In this document: piece by piece, positions 52,260-60,196 of the stretch
Position numbering within the stretch: the first letter of the stretch is position 1
How the letters are laid out: each line of letters starts with the position of its first letter
Source: JAHBXE01 sp044222195
GTDB lineage: Bacteria > Planctomycetota > Phycisphaerae > Phycisphaerales > UBA1924
NCBI GenBank assembly: GCA_044222195.1
Contig: JBGANS010000014.1
Location: 1-64,000, forward strand
Length of the DNA stretch: 64,000 nucleotides
Direction: 5' to 3'
Notes under the pieces: model-generated
Database searches by the model: none
What the model saw: the letters and a program-made list of their open reading frames with translations, nothing else
What the model was told of the DNA's origin: nothing
Position numbers and translations under genes: made by a program

Positions 52260-52559
52260 TGGGGACTCCGGGTGGGGATGGTAGGGAGGGGGGCGGGGAG
52301 TGAAAGGCGTAGAACCTGAAAGGGTGAAATGGGAGCACGAGAGGCGGGCCGGCGGGAAGATGCTCAAGGTGCTCAAGATGAGAGAGAGGAGCTTGTGCGC
52401 ACCTTCCTTGGGCCGGGTGACCGCTTTTTTGCGGATCGAAGTGGCGCGGTGAAGCGCGCCGACCTTGGCCGACGCCAGCATCGGGCGCCGGCGTCAGGCG
52501 GACGAGAGGCGGTCTGATACTCTTCCGGCTCTGCTCTTTCCAGGCCCCAGAGGGAATGC
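52260..52559. other. Divergent intergenic region
   Basis: 300 bp between the YhaM-like gene and the UbiB-like gene. GGCGCG/CGCGCC (52443-52460, loop GTGAAG) and GACGCC/GGCGTC can form hairpins. TGATACT at 52515-52521 could be the -10 of the UbiB-like gene, and TACCAT on the minus strand near 52286-52291 that of the YhaM-like gene. No gene seen. Confidence 0.35.
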
Positions 52560-54248
52560 ATGGCCGCCTATTCATCAGTTTCGCGTCGCATCCGACATGT
52601 GCACCGCTACGTGGAGCTGCTGGAGGTTCTGGCGCGGTACGGGTTCGCGGATCTTGTGACCGAGCTGAAACTTGACGGGTTGATCGAGCGGGGCCGGAGC
52701 ATGCTCACGCGCAAGGCGCGGGTGAATGTTGAGCGGCTCACGCGGGCGGAGCGGGTGCGGAAGGCGATGGAGGAGCTGGGGCCGACGTACGTGAAGATGG
52801 GGCAGGTGCTGAGCACGCGGCCGGACCTGATTCCGCAGGATTGGGCGGATGAGTTTGCGAAGCTGCAGGACAGTGTTCCGGGCGTGAGCTTTGACGTGAT
52901 CCGGGCGCAGCTCGAGGCCGAGTTTCCGGGGGCGGTGGACAAGGTTTTCAAGTCGATCAAGGAAGATCCGCTGGCCGCGGCGTCGATGGCGCAGGTGCAC
53001 CGGGCGACGCTGCACGATGGGACGAAGGTGGTGGTGAAAGTTCTGCGTCCGGGCGTGCGGGAGACGACGGATGCGGACATGGATGTGCTGCGGGCGGTGG
53101 CGCAGTTCACGGAGAAGCACTTCTCGAATCTGGGGTACAGCCCGACGGAGATCGTGGAGGAGTTTGCCAAGGAGCTGGTGAAGGAGATGGACCTGACCCA
53201 CGAGGGGCAGGTGACGGAGCGGCTGCGCGGCTACTTCGCGGATGATGAGGGCGTCGTATTTCCGCAGGTGTACTGGGAGGCGACGACGCGCAACGTCCTC
53301 GCCCTGGATGAAATCCGGGGTGTGCTGATCTCGCGGCTCAAGGATGGTGACATCAGCGCCGATGACCGGCGGAGAGTTGTGGAGAACGGGGCCCGTGCGG
53401 TGCTTCGGCAGTGCCTGGAGATCGGGTTCTTCCACGCGGACCCGCACCCGGGGAATCTCTTCGCGCTTCCCGGCGGAGCAATCGCGTTCATCGACTGCGG
53501 CATGACGGGGGAGATCGATGCGCGGACGACGCAGCAGCTGGCGGACCTGGTGTCGGGGGTGGTGACCGGGGACCTCGAGCGGGTGATCGGCGTGGTCGCG
53601 GCGCTCGCCGATGTCGCACCGGAGAAACTGGAGGAGCGGGCGTTCCGGGCGGATGTTCAGTCGCTGGTGTCGCGGTTCTACAACATGCCGCTGGACAAGC
53701 TGAACCTCGGCGGGCTGCTGCAGGAGTTTTTCGGCAAACTCCGGGCGCACCAGATCCGGTGCCCCGCGGACCTGATGTTCCTGATCAAGGCGCTCACGAC
53801 GATCGAGGCGGTCGCTCGACAGCTCGATCCGACGTTTGAGATGGTCGCGTTTGCGCGGCCGTATATCGAGAAGCTGGTGCAGCGGCGGTACTCGGTCGGC
53901 GCGGTACGCAAGCGGCTGCAGAAGAGCATGCTGGGGTACACCGAGCTGCTGGAGGACCTGCCGGGGGAGATCCGACCGCTGCTTTCGAACCTGCGGAGGA
54001 ACAAGATCACGTTCAACCTTGAACACCGGGGGCTGAACCGGCTGACGCACGCTGTGGAGCACGCGAGCCGGAATATTTCGTTTGCGCTGATCATCGCGGC
54101 GATGCTGGTGGGCTCGTCGATTCTCGTGCACGCGGCGAAGAGCCCGGGGCTGGGCGGGCTGACGGCGATCGGAATTGCGGGATTTGTGGCCGCGGCGGTG
54201 CTGGTGGCGCTGATGGTGATCAGCAATCGCCGGTACCGGGGTGAGTAG
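52560..54248 (+). CDS. UbiB/ABC1/ADCK family atypical kinase
   Basis: 562 residues. N-terminal KxGQ motif 'YVKMGQVLSTRPDLIP' (residues about 77-92), Ala-rich loop 'PLAAASMAQVHRATLHDG' then VVVKVLRPG with the catalytic Lys, HADPHPGNLF and the metal-binding 'IDCGMTGEID' (DFG position is DCG), all UbiB hallmarks. Two C-terminal helices (residues about 505-550) anchor it in the membrane. In other bacteria it supports ubiquinone or related quinone lipid metabolism; planctomycetes mostly use menaquinone, so its role here is unclear. Confidence 0.92.
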   Translation: MAAYSSVSRRIRHVHRYVELLEVLARYGFADLVTELKLDGLIERGRSMLTRKARVNVERLTRAERVRKAMEELGPTYVKMGQVLSTRPDLIPQDWADEFAKLQDSVPGVSFDVIRAQLEAEFPGAVDKVFKSIKEDPLAAASMAQVHRATLHDGTKVVVKVLRPGVRETTDADMDVLRAVAQFTEKHFSNLGYSPTEIVEEFAKELVKEMDLTHEGQVTERLRGYFADDEGVVFPQVYWEATTRNVLALDEIRGVLISRLKDGDISADDRRRVVENGARAVLRQCLEIGFFHADPHPGNLFALPGGAIAFIDCGMTGEIDARTTQQLADLVSGVVTGDLERVIGVVAALADVAPEKLEERAFRADVQSLVSRFYNMPLDKLNLGGLLQEFFGKLRAHQIRCPADLMFLIKALTTIEAVARQLDPTFEMVAFARPYIEKLVQRRYSVGAVRKRLQKSMLGYTELLEDLPGEIRPLLSNLRRNKITFNLEHRGLNRLTHAVEHASRNISFALIIAAMLVGSSILVHAAKSPGLGGLTAIGIAGFVAAAVLVALMVISNRRYRGE

Positions 54249-54255
54249 AAGGCGG

Positions 54256-54963
54256 TCAGCGGGCCGATTTTGAAGTGCGCTTGCCGGGCTTTTTGGGAGC
54301 AGGCTTCTTCGCGGGTGCGGCGGCACGCGGCTTGGCGGGCGTGATGGACTCGGCGAGGCCTTCGAGGAGACCGCCCGTCGCCATCATGAGGCCGCCGATG
54401 GCGCTGCGGGCCATTCGGGCGCCGGCGCGGGCCGCTTCGCCGCCGAGCTCGAGCAACCGGCCGTCGGCGGCGGAGGCGGCGGTGCCGGCGGCGGTCCGGA
54501 TCTTCGGACCGGCGCGGCGGGCGCGGGCGACAAGGTCCTCCACTTCCTCGCGCATTTCGCCCGTGAGGCGGCGCGCGAAGGTGCCGGCGGCTTTCAGGAA
54601 GTCTTCGTGAGCTTCACGGACTTGCCTGGCGGCGGTCGCGGCGTCTTTCTTGGCGATGGTCTCGCCGCGGGCGCGGGCGTCGCGTATGGCGCCGGCGCCG
54701 GAACGCGCGGCGACGCTGGCGGCGTCGCCGAGGCCGTCGAGCACCTGCTTGAGGACATTGCGCTGGGACTGTGGAACAGCGTCGTGCACGCCCTGCTTGG
54801 CGCCGTCGAGGACCTGATCAACGACCTTGGAGAGGTCTTTGAGCCCGACGCTGCGATCGCGGATGGTGCGGACGGTGAGGTCGCGGACGCGATCGCGGAC
54901 GTTCTTGCCTTCGCTGGCGATCTTGCGGGCGCTGGAGGTCGTGCTGGAAGAGGACTTCGCCAT
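54256..54963 (-). CDS. Helical protein with histone-H1-like basic tail
   Basis: 235 residues from the ATG at 54963 (GGAG upstream). The body is helical and Ala/Arg-rich: 'LTVRTIRDRSVGLKDLSKVV', 'TAARQVREAHEDFLKAAGTF' and 'EVEDLVARARRAGPKI', and I believe it belongs to the planctomycete DUF6781 group. The C-terminus, PAKPRAAAPAKKPAPKKP and GKRTSKSAR, resembles eukaryotic H1 and bacterial Hc1 tails and would bind DNA or polyanions. Convergent with the UbiB-like gene (7 nt apart). Function unknown. Confidence 0.75.
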   Translation of the reverse strand: MAKSSSSTTSSARKIASEGKNVRDRVRDLTVRTIRDRSVGLKDLSKVVDQVLDGAKQGVHDAVPQSQRNVLKQVLDGLGDAASVAARSGAGAIRDARARGETIAKKDAATAARQVREAHEDFLKAAGTFARRLTGEMREEVEDLVARARRAGPKIRTAAGTAASAADGRLLELGGEAARAGARMARSAIGGLMMATGGLLEGLAESITPAKPRAAAPAKKPAPKKPGKRTSKSAR

Positions 54964-55091
54964 GGCGTGTGCTCCGGCTTGCTGATGGTGCGTTGGGGCC
55001 GCGGGAGGTGAAGCGTATGGGCGCGGGCGCGGAGAGGCGGCGGCGAGCAGCTGATCGGCGGATTCGGGGCGTCGCGAAGCGGAGGTCAAGG

Positions 55092-56147
55092 TCACGCGGG
55101 GGGCGAGAGCGCCTGGATGAGTTCGCGGCAGACTCGTGCAGGGTCCTTGGCGCTGCATATGGCGGACGAGACGGCGACGCCGCGGCAGCCTGCATCGACG
55201 AGTTTGTGGATGGAATCGGGCGTGATACCACCGATGGCGAGATGCGGGCGGAGGCTGGTGATGGGGTCGGCGAGGTATTCGCGCAGGTAGGCGGGGCCGG
55301 CGAGGTGGGGCTTGTCCTTGGTGGAGGTATGGAACATGGGGCCGACGCCGCAGTAGTCGGCGCCGGAGCGGGCGGCGGCGCGGGCCTGATCGAGGTTGGC
55401 GGTCGAGACACCGATGAGAAGGCGGAAGCCGACGAGGCGGCGGACATCTTCGACGGAAAGGTCGGACTGGCCGAGGTGGACGCCGTCGGCGCCGCAGAGG
55501 AGCGCGATGTCCGGGCGGTCGTTGATGATGAGCGAGCAGCCGGGGGTGCGCGCGATGGCGCGGAGCGTCCGGGCGCGATGGAGGAGTTCGCCGCCGTCGA
55601 GGTGTTTTTCGCGGAGCTGGATGCACTCGGCGCCGCCGGCGACGGCGGCCCGGGCGACCTCGAGCCACCCTCCGGCGTGGGCGGTGCAGAGCGATTCGGT
55701 GATCAGGACGCACAACCGCCATTGAGGCGCGCTGCCCGAGGGCAGGGCGAGGAGCAGACGCTTTTCGGCCTCGTAGGCTCGGTAGCGGAGGAGTTCGATC
55801 GGGCGCGGGTCGGCGGAGAGGGCCTTGGCGGACTCTTCGATGGAGCGGAGGGCTTCGGTGAGGCGTGCGGCGGCGGCGGATGCGACGTCGCGCAGGTTTG
55901 TGCGTGTGAGTTCGGCGGGAGTCTTGGTGTCGCGGCCGGTGTCGTTCAGGGAGTCACGGGCAGAGAGGAGGATCGCGTGGTCGAGCGCGGGCTGGGTGAG
56001 GGCGGCGCGCAGGCCGTGGCGGAGGGTCTTGATCTGGGCCGAGAGCGCGGGGCTTTCCAGGGCGAAACGGGCGACATCCTCCATGACGCGGAGGGCTTCG
56101 CGGGCGCGGTTGGCGTTGGCGTCGAGGATGCGGTGGAGAGGGGGCAC
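55092..56147 (-). CDS. thiE: ThiD2-ThiE fusion, thiamine phosphate synthase
   Basis: 351 residues from a GTG. The first ~140 residues ('LDANANRAREALRVMEDVAR', 'LRDVASAAAARLTEALRSIE') are the ThiD2 domain that precedes ThiE in several phyla. The rest is a ThiE TIM barrel: 'CIQLREKHLDGGELLHRART', 'LIINDRPDIALLCGADGVHL' (20), GVGPMFHTSTKDKPHLAG and 'HLAIGGITPDSI'. It joins HMP-PP and thiazole phosphate into thiamine phosphate. FkbM-type gene lies 33 nt upstream on the same strand. TACACT is 7 nt before the start. Confidence 0.92.
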   Translation of the reverse strand: MPPLHRILDANANRAREALRVMEDVARFALESPALSAQIKTLRHGLRAALTQPALDHAILLSARDSLNDTGRDTKTPAELTRTNLRDVASAAAARLTEALRSIEESAKALSADPRPIELLRYRAYEAEKRLLLALPSGSAPQWRLCVLITESLCTAHAGGWLEVARAAVAGGAECIQLREKHLDGGELLHRARTLRAIARTPGCSLIINDRPDIALLCGADGVHLGQSDLSVEDVRRLVGFRLLIGVSTANLDQARAAARSGADYCGVGPMFHTSTKDKPHLAGPAYLREYLADPITSLRPHLAIGGITPDSIHKLVDAGCRGVAVSSAICSAKDPARVCRELIQALSPPA

Positions 56148-56154
56148 GGCCGGG

Positions 56155-56160
56155 AGTGTA
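56155..56160 (-). promoter_or_regulatory. Candidate leaderless -10 box TACACT
   Basis: TANNNT 7 nt before the GTG of thiE; it favours this GTG as the start. No THI-box riboswitch was recognised here. Confidence 0.4.
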
Positions 56161-56180
56161 GTTGCAGGGAGAGCGCGGAT

Positions 56181-56867
56181 TCAGGTCGCCTGGGCGACGA
56201 TGGTGCCGTCGGGCTGGTGATCGACGTATCGGGATTGGAACGGGAAGCGGTAGCCGCGGGCGTGGAGAATCTCGAGGCAACGCTGATGGATGTCGTCGTG
56301 ATGGGTTCCCACGACGAGGTTGCGGATGGACTTGGCGCGAAGGGCCGCGTCGGCGCCGAGGAGGGCGGGCACTTCGCCGCCCTGGATGTCGATCTTCATG
56401 AGGTGGATGGTTCCGAGAGCGGCGGCGATGGCGTCGATGGTGGTGGTGGTGACGGGCCTGCCCTGGGCGCCGGCGGCACGGGCGAGATAACCGCCGAAGC
56501 CGGAGCCGGCGAGAACGCCCTGGCCCGGGCGTTCGCCGACGGCCTCGGCATGGAGCGTGATCGCGGGAGCGTTGTTGAGCGCGGCGTTGTCGAGGATACG
56601 GGGATGATGATCGAGATTGGGCTCAAAGGCGTGGAGCGTGGCGTCGGGGCGGTCTTTGGCGACCAGCAGGCAGTAGTACCCGATGGCGGCGCCGATGTCG
56701 ACGAAGATGCACGGGCCGGGCGGGATGGCCTTGACGATGCTCGTGACCCACGCCTCTTCGACGGGTTCGTGGAGGTTCAGGCCGGCGGCGTAGCGCTCGA
56801 TGTGATGCGGGAGGAGGTGGCTCTGACGGACCCGGATGCCGTTGGCGAAGAGGTAGGTGTCTTCCAT
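56181..56867 (-). CDS. FkbM family methyltransferase
   Basis: 228 residues. Rossmann-type SAM-binding 'CIFVDIGAAIGYYCLLVA' near residue 52, 'ATLHAFEPNLDHHPRIL' and the FkbM hallmark 'LMKIDIQGGEVPALLGA' are present. Family members methylate sugar hydroxyls or small molecules; the acceptor is unknown. Its own TAGCCT box lies 6 nt before the ATG, so thiE and this gene may be separate transcripts. Confidence 0.88.
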   Translation of the reverse strand: MEDTYLFANGIRVRQSHLLPHHIERYAAGLNLHEPVEEAWVTSIVKAIPPGPCIFVDIGAAIGYYCLLVAKDRPDATLHAFEPNLDHHPRILDNAALNNAPAITLHAEAVGERPGQGVLAGSGFGGYLARAAGAQGRPVTTTTIDAIAAALGTIHLMKIDIQGGEVPALLGADAALRAKSIRNLVVGTHHDDIHQRCLEILHARGYRFPFQSRYVDHQPDGTIVAQAT

Positions 56868-56873
56868 GAGGGG

Positions 56874-56879
56874 AGGCTA
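56874..56879 (-). promoter_or_regulatory. Candidate leaderless -10 box TAGCCT
   Basis: TANNNT 6 nt before the ATG of the FkbM-type gene. It lies in a 112-bp divergent gap whose other end has TACTAAT 5 nt before the next plus-strand ATG. Confidence 0.35.
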
Positions 56880-56979
56880 GCCCCCCGGGAGGCACCGGAC
56901 GTTCGGGGTGAAGGCACAGACTTAGGACCCGGCGCACTGCGTGGAAGTGCGAGCCGCGTCGGCAGGCTACTAATGAGCA

Positions 56980-57750
56980 ATGGACCGAACGAGATTTTCC
57001 GCGATCGCCCACCGGGACATGGACTTCTGTTCGCCCATCGGGGTGGCGCGCGTTGAACGCGCGATCGAGTTGATGGGGCTCACGCCCGGGATGCAGATTG
57101 TTGATTTTGGAGCGGGGAAGTGTGGCTGGCTCGGACAGATAGCGATGGAGCTTGCGCGGCAGGAAGGCGAGGCCGTGCGGGGGAAGTGCTTCGGGGTTGA
57201 ACCGGCGAGGGTGTTTGCGGAGGAAGCAAGGCGAAGGCAAGCGGACCTGGTGGCGAGCGGCCGACTGGAAGTCGTGGAGTCGTCGGCGTCGGAGTTCCTG
57301 AGTTCGAGGGGAGGCGAGCAGTTTGACGCGGCGCTGTGCGTGGGATCGACGCACGCGTTCGGGGGGCATGAGCGGACGCTGGACACTCTGGCCGCGTGCG
57401 TGCGGGAAGGCGGCGTGATGGTGGTGGCGGAGGGGTATTGGAAGCGCCCACCGAACACGGAGTACCTGGAGGTCCTGGGCGGGGACGAAACGGAGTTCAC
57501 CACACACGCGGGGAACATTGAGCGAGCGATCGCGAGGGGATTGACGCCACGGTGGGCGTGCACAGTGACGGATGATGAATGGGATGAATACGAGTGGGGC
57601 TACTCGCGGGGGATCGAGTCGTTTGTGCGCGAGAACCCCGGCGATCCGGATGCGGAGGCGATGAAGGCGCGGAGCCGGGGGTGGCGGGAGGCGTATGTGA
57701 AGTGGGGCCGGGACACGCTCGGATTTGGCCTGTACGTGCTGGGAAAGTGA
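56980..57750 (+). CDS. SAM-dependent methyltransferase, class I
   Basis: 256 residues. SAM motif I 'MQIVDFGAGKCGWLGQIAME' near residues 38-57, motif II-like 'CFGVEPARVFAEEAR', then 'FDAALCVGSTHAFGGHERTL' and 'REGGVMVVAEGYWKRPPNT' as motifs III-IV. A C-terminal helical part with 'WDEYEWGYSRGIESFV'. The substrate is not predictable. TACTAAT lies 5 nt before the ATG. Confidence 0.87.
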   Translation: MDRTRFSAIAHRDMDFCSPIGVARVERAIELMGLTPGMQIVDFGAGKCGWLGQIAMELARQEGEAVRGKCFGVEPARVFAEEARRRQADLVASGRLEVVESSASEFLSSRGGEQFDAALCVGSTHAFGGHERTLDTLAACVREGGVMVVAEGYWKRPPNTEYLEVLGGDETEFTTHAGNIERAIARGLTPRWACTVTDDEWDEYEWGYSRGIESFVRENPGDPDAEAMKARSRGWREAYVKWGRDTLGFGLYVLGK

Positions 57751-57803
57751 CTTCTTCGCCGCCGGCGGAACTCGCGTTTTACCACTCCCCGCGCAATAAC
57801 CGA

Positions 57804-57809
57804 TAGCAT
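57804..57809 (+). promoter_or_regulatory. Candidate leaderless -10 box TAGCAT
   Basis: TANNNT 6 nt before the ATG of zwf, with no Shine-Dalgarno. Confidence 0.4.
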
Positions 57810-57815
57810 GGGACT

Positions 57816-59354
57816 ATGACGCCTCATGCAACGCCCGATCCCTGTGTGCTGGTCATCTTCGGGGCCTCCGGGGACCTGACGCACCGGAAACTGATTCCGG
57901 CGATGTACGAGTTGTCGCGCGGCGGGTCGCACGGGGAACTTCCCGAGCCCTTCGCCATTATCGGCGTGTCACGGACGCCCATGACGGATCAGCAGTTCCG
58001 GGACAAGATGCGGGAGTCGGCGCAGAAATTCGCGGCGTCGTTTGACGCCTCGGGGTGGGAGGCGTTTGCGAAGTGCCTCCACTATCACGCGGGCGATGGG
58101 GCGAGCATCGATTCGTACCCCGGGCTGGTCGAGAAGATCAAGAAGATCGGCGGGGAGCGAAAGCTGAGCAAGTCGGGCGGGATGCCCAATGTGCTGTTCT
58201 ACCTGTCGGTGTCGCCGAACCTGTACGAGCCGATCATCGCGTGCATCGGGTCGGCGGGGCTGGTGGAGGAAGGCAAGCGGTGGTGCTCGCTCAACCCGGC
58301 GGAGACGGCGTGGCAGCGGATCATCGTGGAGAAGCCCTTCGGGAATGATCTCAACTCGGCACGGTCGCTCAACATGGCCCTGGGACGCGTGTTCGAGGAG
58401 GATGCGATCTATCGCATCGATCACTACCTTGGCAAGGAGCTGGTGCAGAACAGCCTGGTGATGCGGTTTGCCAACACGATCTTTGAACCGGTGTGGAACC
58501 GGAGCTATGTCGATCACGTGCAGGTGACGGCGGTGGAGACGCTGGGCGTCGGGTCTCGGGCGGCGAACTTCTACGACGCGGCGGGGGCGCTGCGGGATAT
58601 GGTGCAGAGCCACCTGCTGCAGGTGCTCGCGCTGATCGCGATCGAGCCGCCGAGCGAGTACGAGGCGACGGCGATCATGCGGGAGAAGATCAAGCTGTTC
58701 AACTCGGCCAAGCCGATCCCGGTGGAACGGGCGATGGAATCGGCGGCGTTCGGGCGGTACGGCTCGAAGGGGAGCGAGCCCGCGTACGTGGATGAGCAGG
58801 GGGTGGATGCGAAGCGGAAGACGGAGACGTACGCCGCGATGCGGGTGGAGTTTGACAACTGGCGCTGGGCGGGCGTGCCGTTCTACCTGCGGAGCGGGAA
58901 AAAACTCGCGTCGAAGGTGACCGAGGTAGTGATCCAGTTCAAGCGGCCTCCGATCAACCTCTTCCAGAGGTTTGGAAACGCGGTGGATCGGAACCCGGGG
59001 AACCGGATCGTGATCAACATTGCGCCGTCGGAGGGGATCGAGCTGCAGGTGCAGGGAAAGGTGCCGGGCTCCGGGCTCAAGATCGACTCGGCCAACCTCG
59101 GGCTCGATTACCTTGAGCGCTTCGGGGGCGAGAAGGTCGAGGCGTACGGGCCGTTGATTCTCGACGCGATGCGCGGCGACCGGACGCTGTACAAGCACCG
59201 GGATGAGGTCGAAGGGAGCTGGCGGATGTGCCAGCCGCTGCTGGACAGCGCGGCGCTGCGGAACTCGATCGAGACGTATGCGCCGGGGTCCTGGGGGCCG
59301 GAATCGGCCGCGGCGATGCTGGCCAAAGACGGCCGTTCCTGGCACAACGGGTGA
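57816..59354 (+). CDS. zwf: Glucose-6-phosphate 1-dehydrogenase
   Basis: 512 residues, normal length. NADP loop 'VIFGASGDLTHRKLIPAMYE' near residue 12, EKPFGNDL, the catalytic 'YRIDHYLGKELVQN' near residues 198-211 and the substrate-binding 'YVDHVQVTAVETLGVGSRA'. First oxidative step of the pentose phosphate pathway, making NADPH. It stands alone: no pgl or gnd next to it. The FGASGDLTHRKL motif has His where many have Ser or Thr; this is common in the family. Confidence 0.95.
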   Translation: MTPHATPDPCVLVIFGASGDLTHRKLIPAMYELSRGGSHGELPEPFAIIGVSRTPMTDQQFRDKMRESAQKFAASFDASGWEAFAKCLHYHAGDGASIDSYPGLVEKIKKIGGERKLSKSGGMPNVLFYLSVSPNLYEPIIACIGSAGLVEEGKRWCSLNPAETAWQRIIVEKPFGNDLNSARSLNMALGRVFEEDAIYRIDHYLGKELVQNSLVMRFANTIFEPVWNRSYVDHVQVTAVETLGVGSRAANFYDAAGALRDMVQSHLLQVLALIAIEPPSEYEATAIMREKIKLFNSAKPIPVERAMESAAFGRYGSKGSEPAYVDEQGVDAKRKTETYAAMRVEFDNWRWAGVPFYLRSGKKLASKVTEVVIQFKRPPINLFQRFGNAVDRNPGNRIVINIAPSEGIELQVQGKVPGSGLKIDSANLGLDYLERFGGEKVEAYGPLILDAMRGDRTLYKHRDEVEGSWRMCQPLLDSAALRNSIETYAPGSWGPESAAAMLAKDGRSWHNG

Positions 59355-59360
59355 TTTTGC

Positions 59361-59389
59361 TTGCATGGCGGGGTGTGCCGTGGGACAAT
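59361..59389 (+). promoter_or_regulatory. Candidate promoter of first dockerin-like gene
   Basis: TTGCAT at 59361-59366, 17-nt spacer, GACAAT at 59384-59389. The -10 lies inside a palindrome. ATG is 43 nt further with GGAG close to it. Confidence 0.4.
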
Positions 59390-59394
59390 TGTCC
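59383..59394. promoter_or_regulatory. 12-bp palindrome GGACAATTGTCC
   Basis: Perfect dyad covering the candidate -10 box of the dockerin-like gene; a possible repressor site. Confidence 0.4.
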
Positions 59395-59431
59395 GGGCGA
59401 GTACGGGCTTCGCCCTCCCCGGAGATGAGCC

Positions 59432-60106
59432 ATGATGAACAGAGCGATTGTCGCTGCCGCGGCCGTCGGTGGATTCGCGCTGGCTGCGTTCGGCCAGGCG
59501 GGGGTGCTGTACCGCCTTGAGGCCGGGAGCGAGCTGACGACGGAGCGGTGCCTTCCGCCGTGCGCGTGTCCCACGGGATCGATGACCGGAGCACTTCGGG
59601 GGACGTTCACGCTGACGCCCGTGCTTCAAGGACCGATCTGGACGGACTCCCTGGTGACATCGGTTCGCTGGTCGTCGTCGATGCTCTCGCTCAAGACGCA
59701 GGTCCTGGGCGAAGGCGTGTACCGGATCGGTGGCGAGGTCGCGCTGGTTCACGAGATGAACCTGAACCTGGTGATCCTCGATACCCCGATCAGCGACCCG
59801 ATTCCGCTGGCGAGCGGGATTGTCACGGTGGACCCGGGAAACCCGTTTCCCCGGATCGGGATATCGGCCGTGAGCGAACAGCGCGTGTGCTCGCGGTACG
59901 CGGTGCGGCTGGTGGCGGCTCCGGTGCCCTGCCAGGCGGACTGCGACGCGTCGGGGCAGCTCACGGCGAACGATTTTCAGTGCTTCATGAACAACTTTGC
60001 CGCGGGCGATCCGTACGCCAACTGCGACGGGAGCACGGGAACGCCGCGTCTCACCGCCAATGACTTCCAGTGCTACCTGAACCGGTTTGCCGCGGGCTGC
60101 CCCTGA
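59432..60106 (+). CDS. Secreted protein with GC-type dockerin-like C-terminus
   Basis: 224 residues. Signal peptide 'AAAAVGGFALAAFGQA'. The middle 150 residues form a beta-rich domain without a known name, with a cluster of Cys (RCLPPCACP). The C-terminus has two Ca-binding-like units: 'CQADCDASGQLTANDFQCF' and NCDGSTGTP...LTANDFQCYLNRF, ending AAGCP. These are the planctomycete form of dockerin-type repeats (Asp/Asn/Ser loop plus Phe-Gln-Cys helix) and may tether the protein to the cell surface or to other proteins. Confidence 0.85.
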   Translation: MMNRAIVAAAAVGGFALAAFGQAGVLYRLEAGSELTTERCLPPCACPTGSMTGALRGTFTLTPVLQGPIWTDSLVTSVRWSSSMLSLKTQVLGEGVYRIGGEVALVHEMNLNLVILDTPISDPIPLASGIVTVDPGNPFPRIGISAVSEQRVCSRYAVRLVAAPVPCQADCDASGQLTANDFQCFMNNFAAGDPYANCDGSTGTPRLTANDFQCYLNRFAAGCP

Positions 60107-60119
60107 GGGCGCAATCTCG

Positions 60120-60147
60120 TTGCAAACACGGGGGATTGCTGTACAGT
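60120..60147 (+). promoter_or_regulatory. Candidate promoter of second dockerin-like gene
   Basis: TTGCAA at 60120-60125, 16-nt spacer, TACAGT at 60142-60147; about 50 nt before the ATG at 60197, which has AGGGAGG upstream. Confidence 0.4.
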
Positions 60148-60196
60148 GTGGTGCCGCGCCGGCGGAGCGTCGGAATTACCTGAACAGGGAGGCACC

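Noticed and set aside
54969..57056. 695-codon plus-strand frame
   Set aside because: Antisense to thiE and the FkbM gene, which have full motifs; Gly/Asp/Glu-rich shadow.
57969..59594. 541-codon minus-strand frame
   Set aside because: Antisense to zwf, which has all its motifs.
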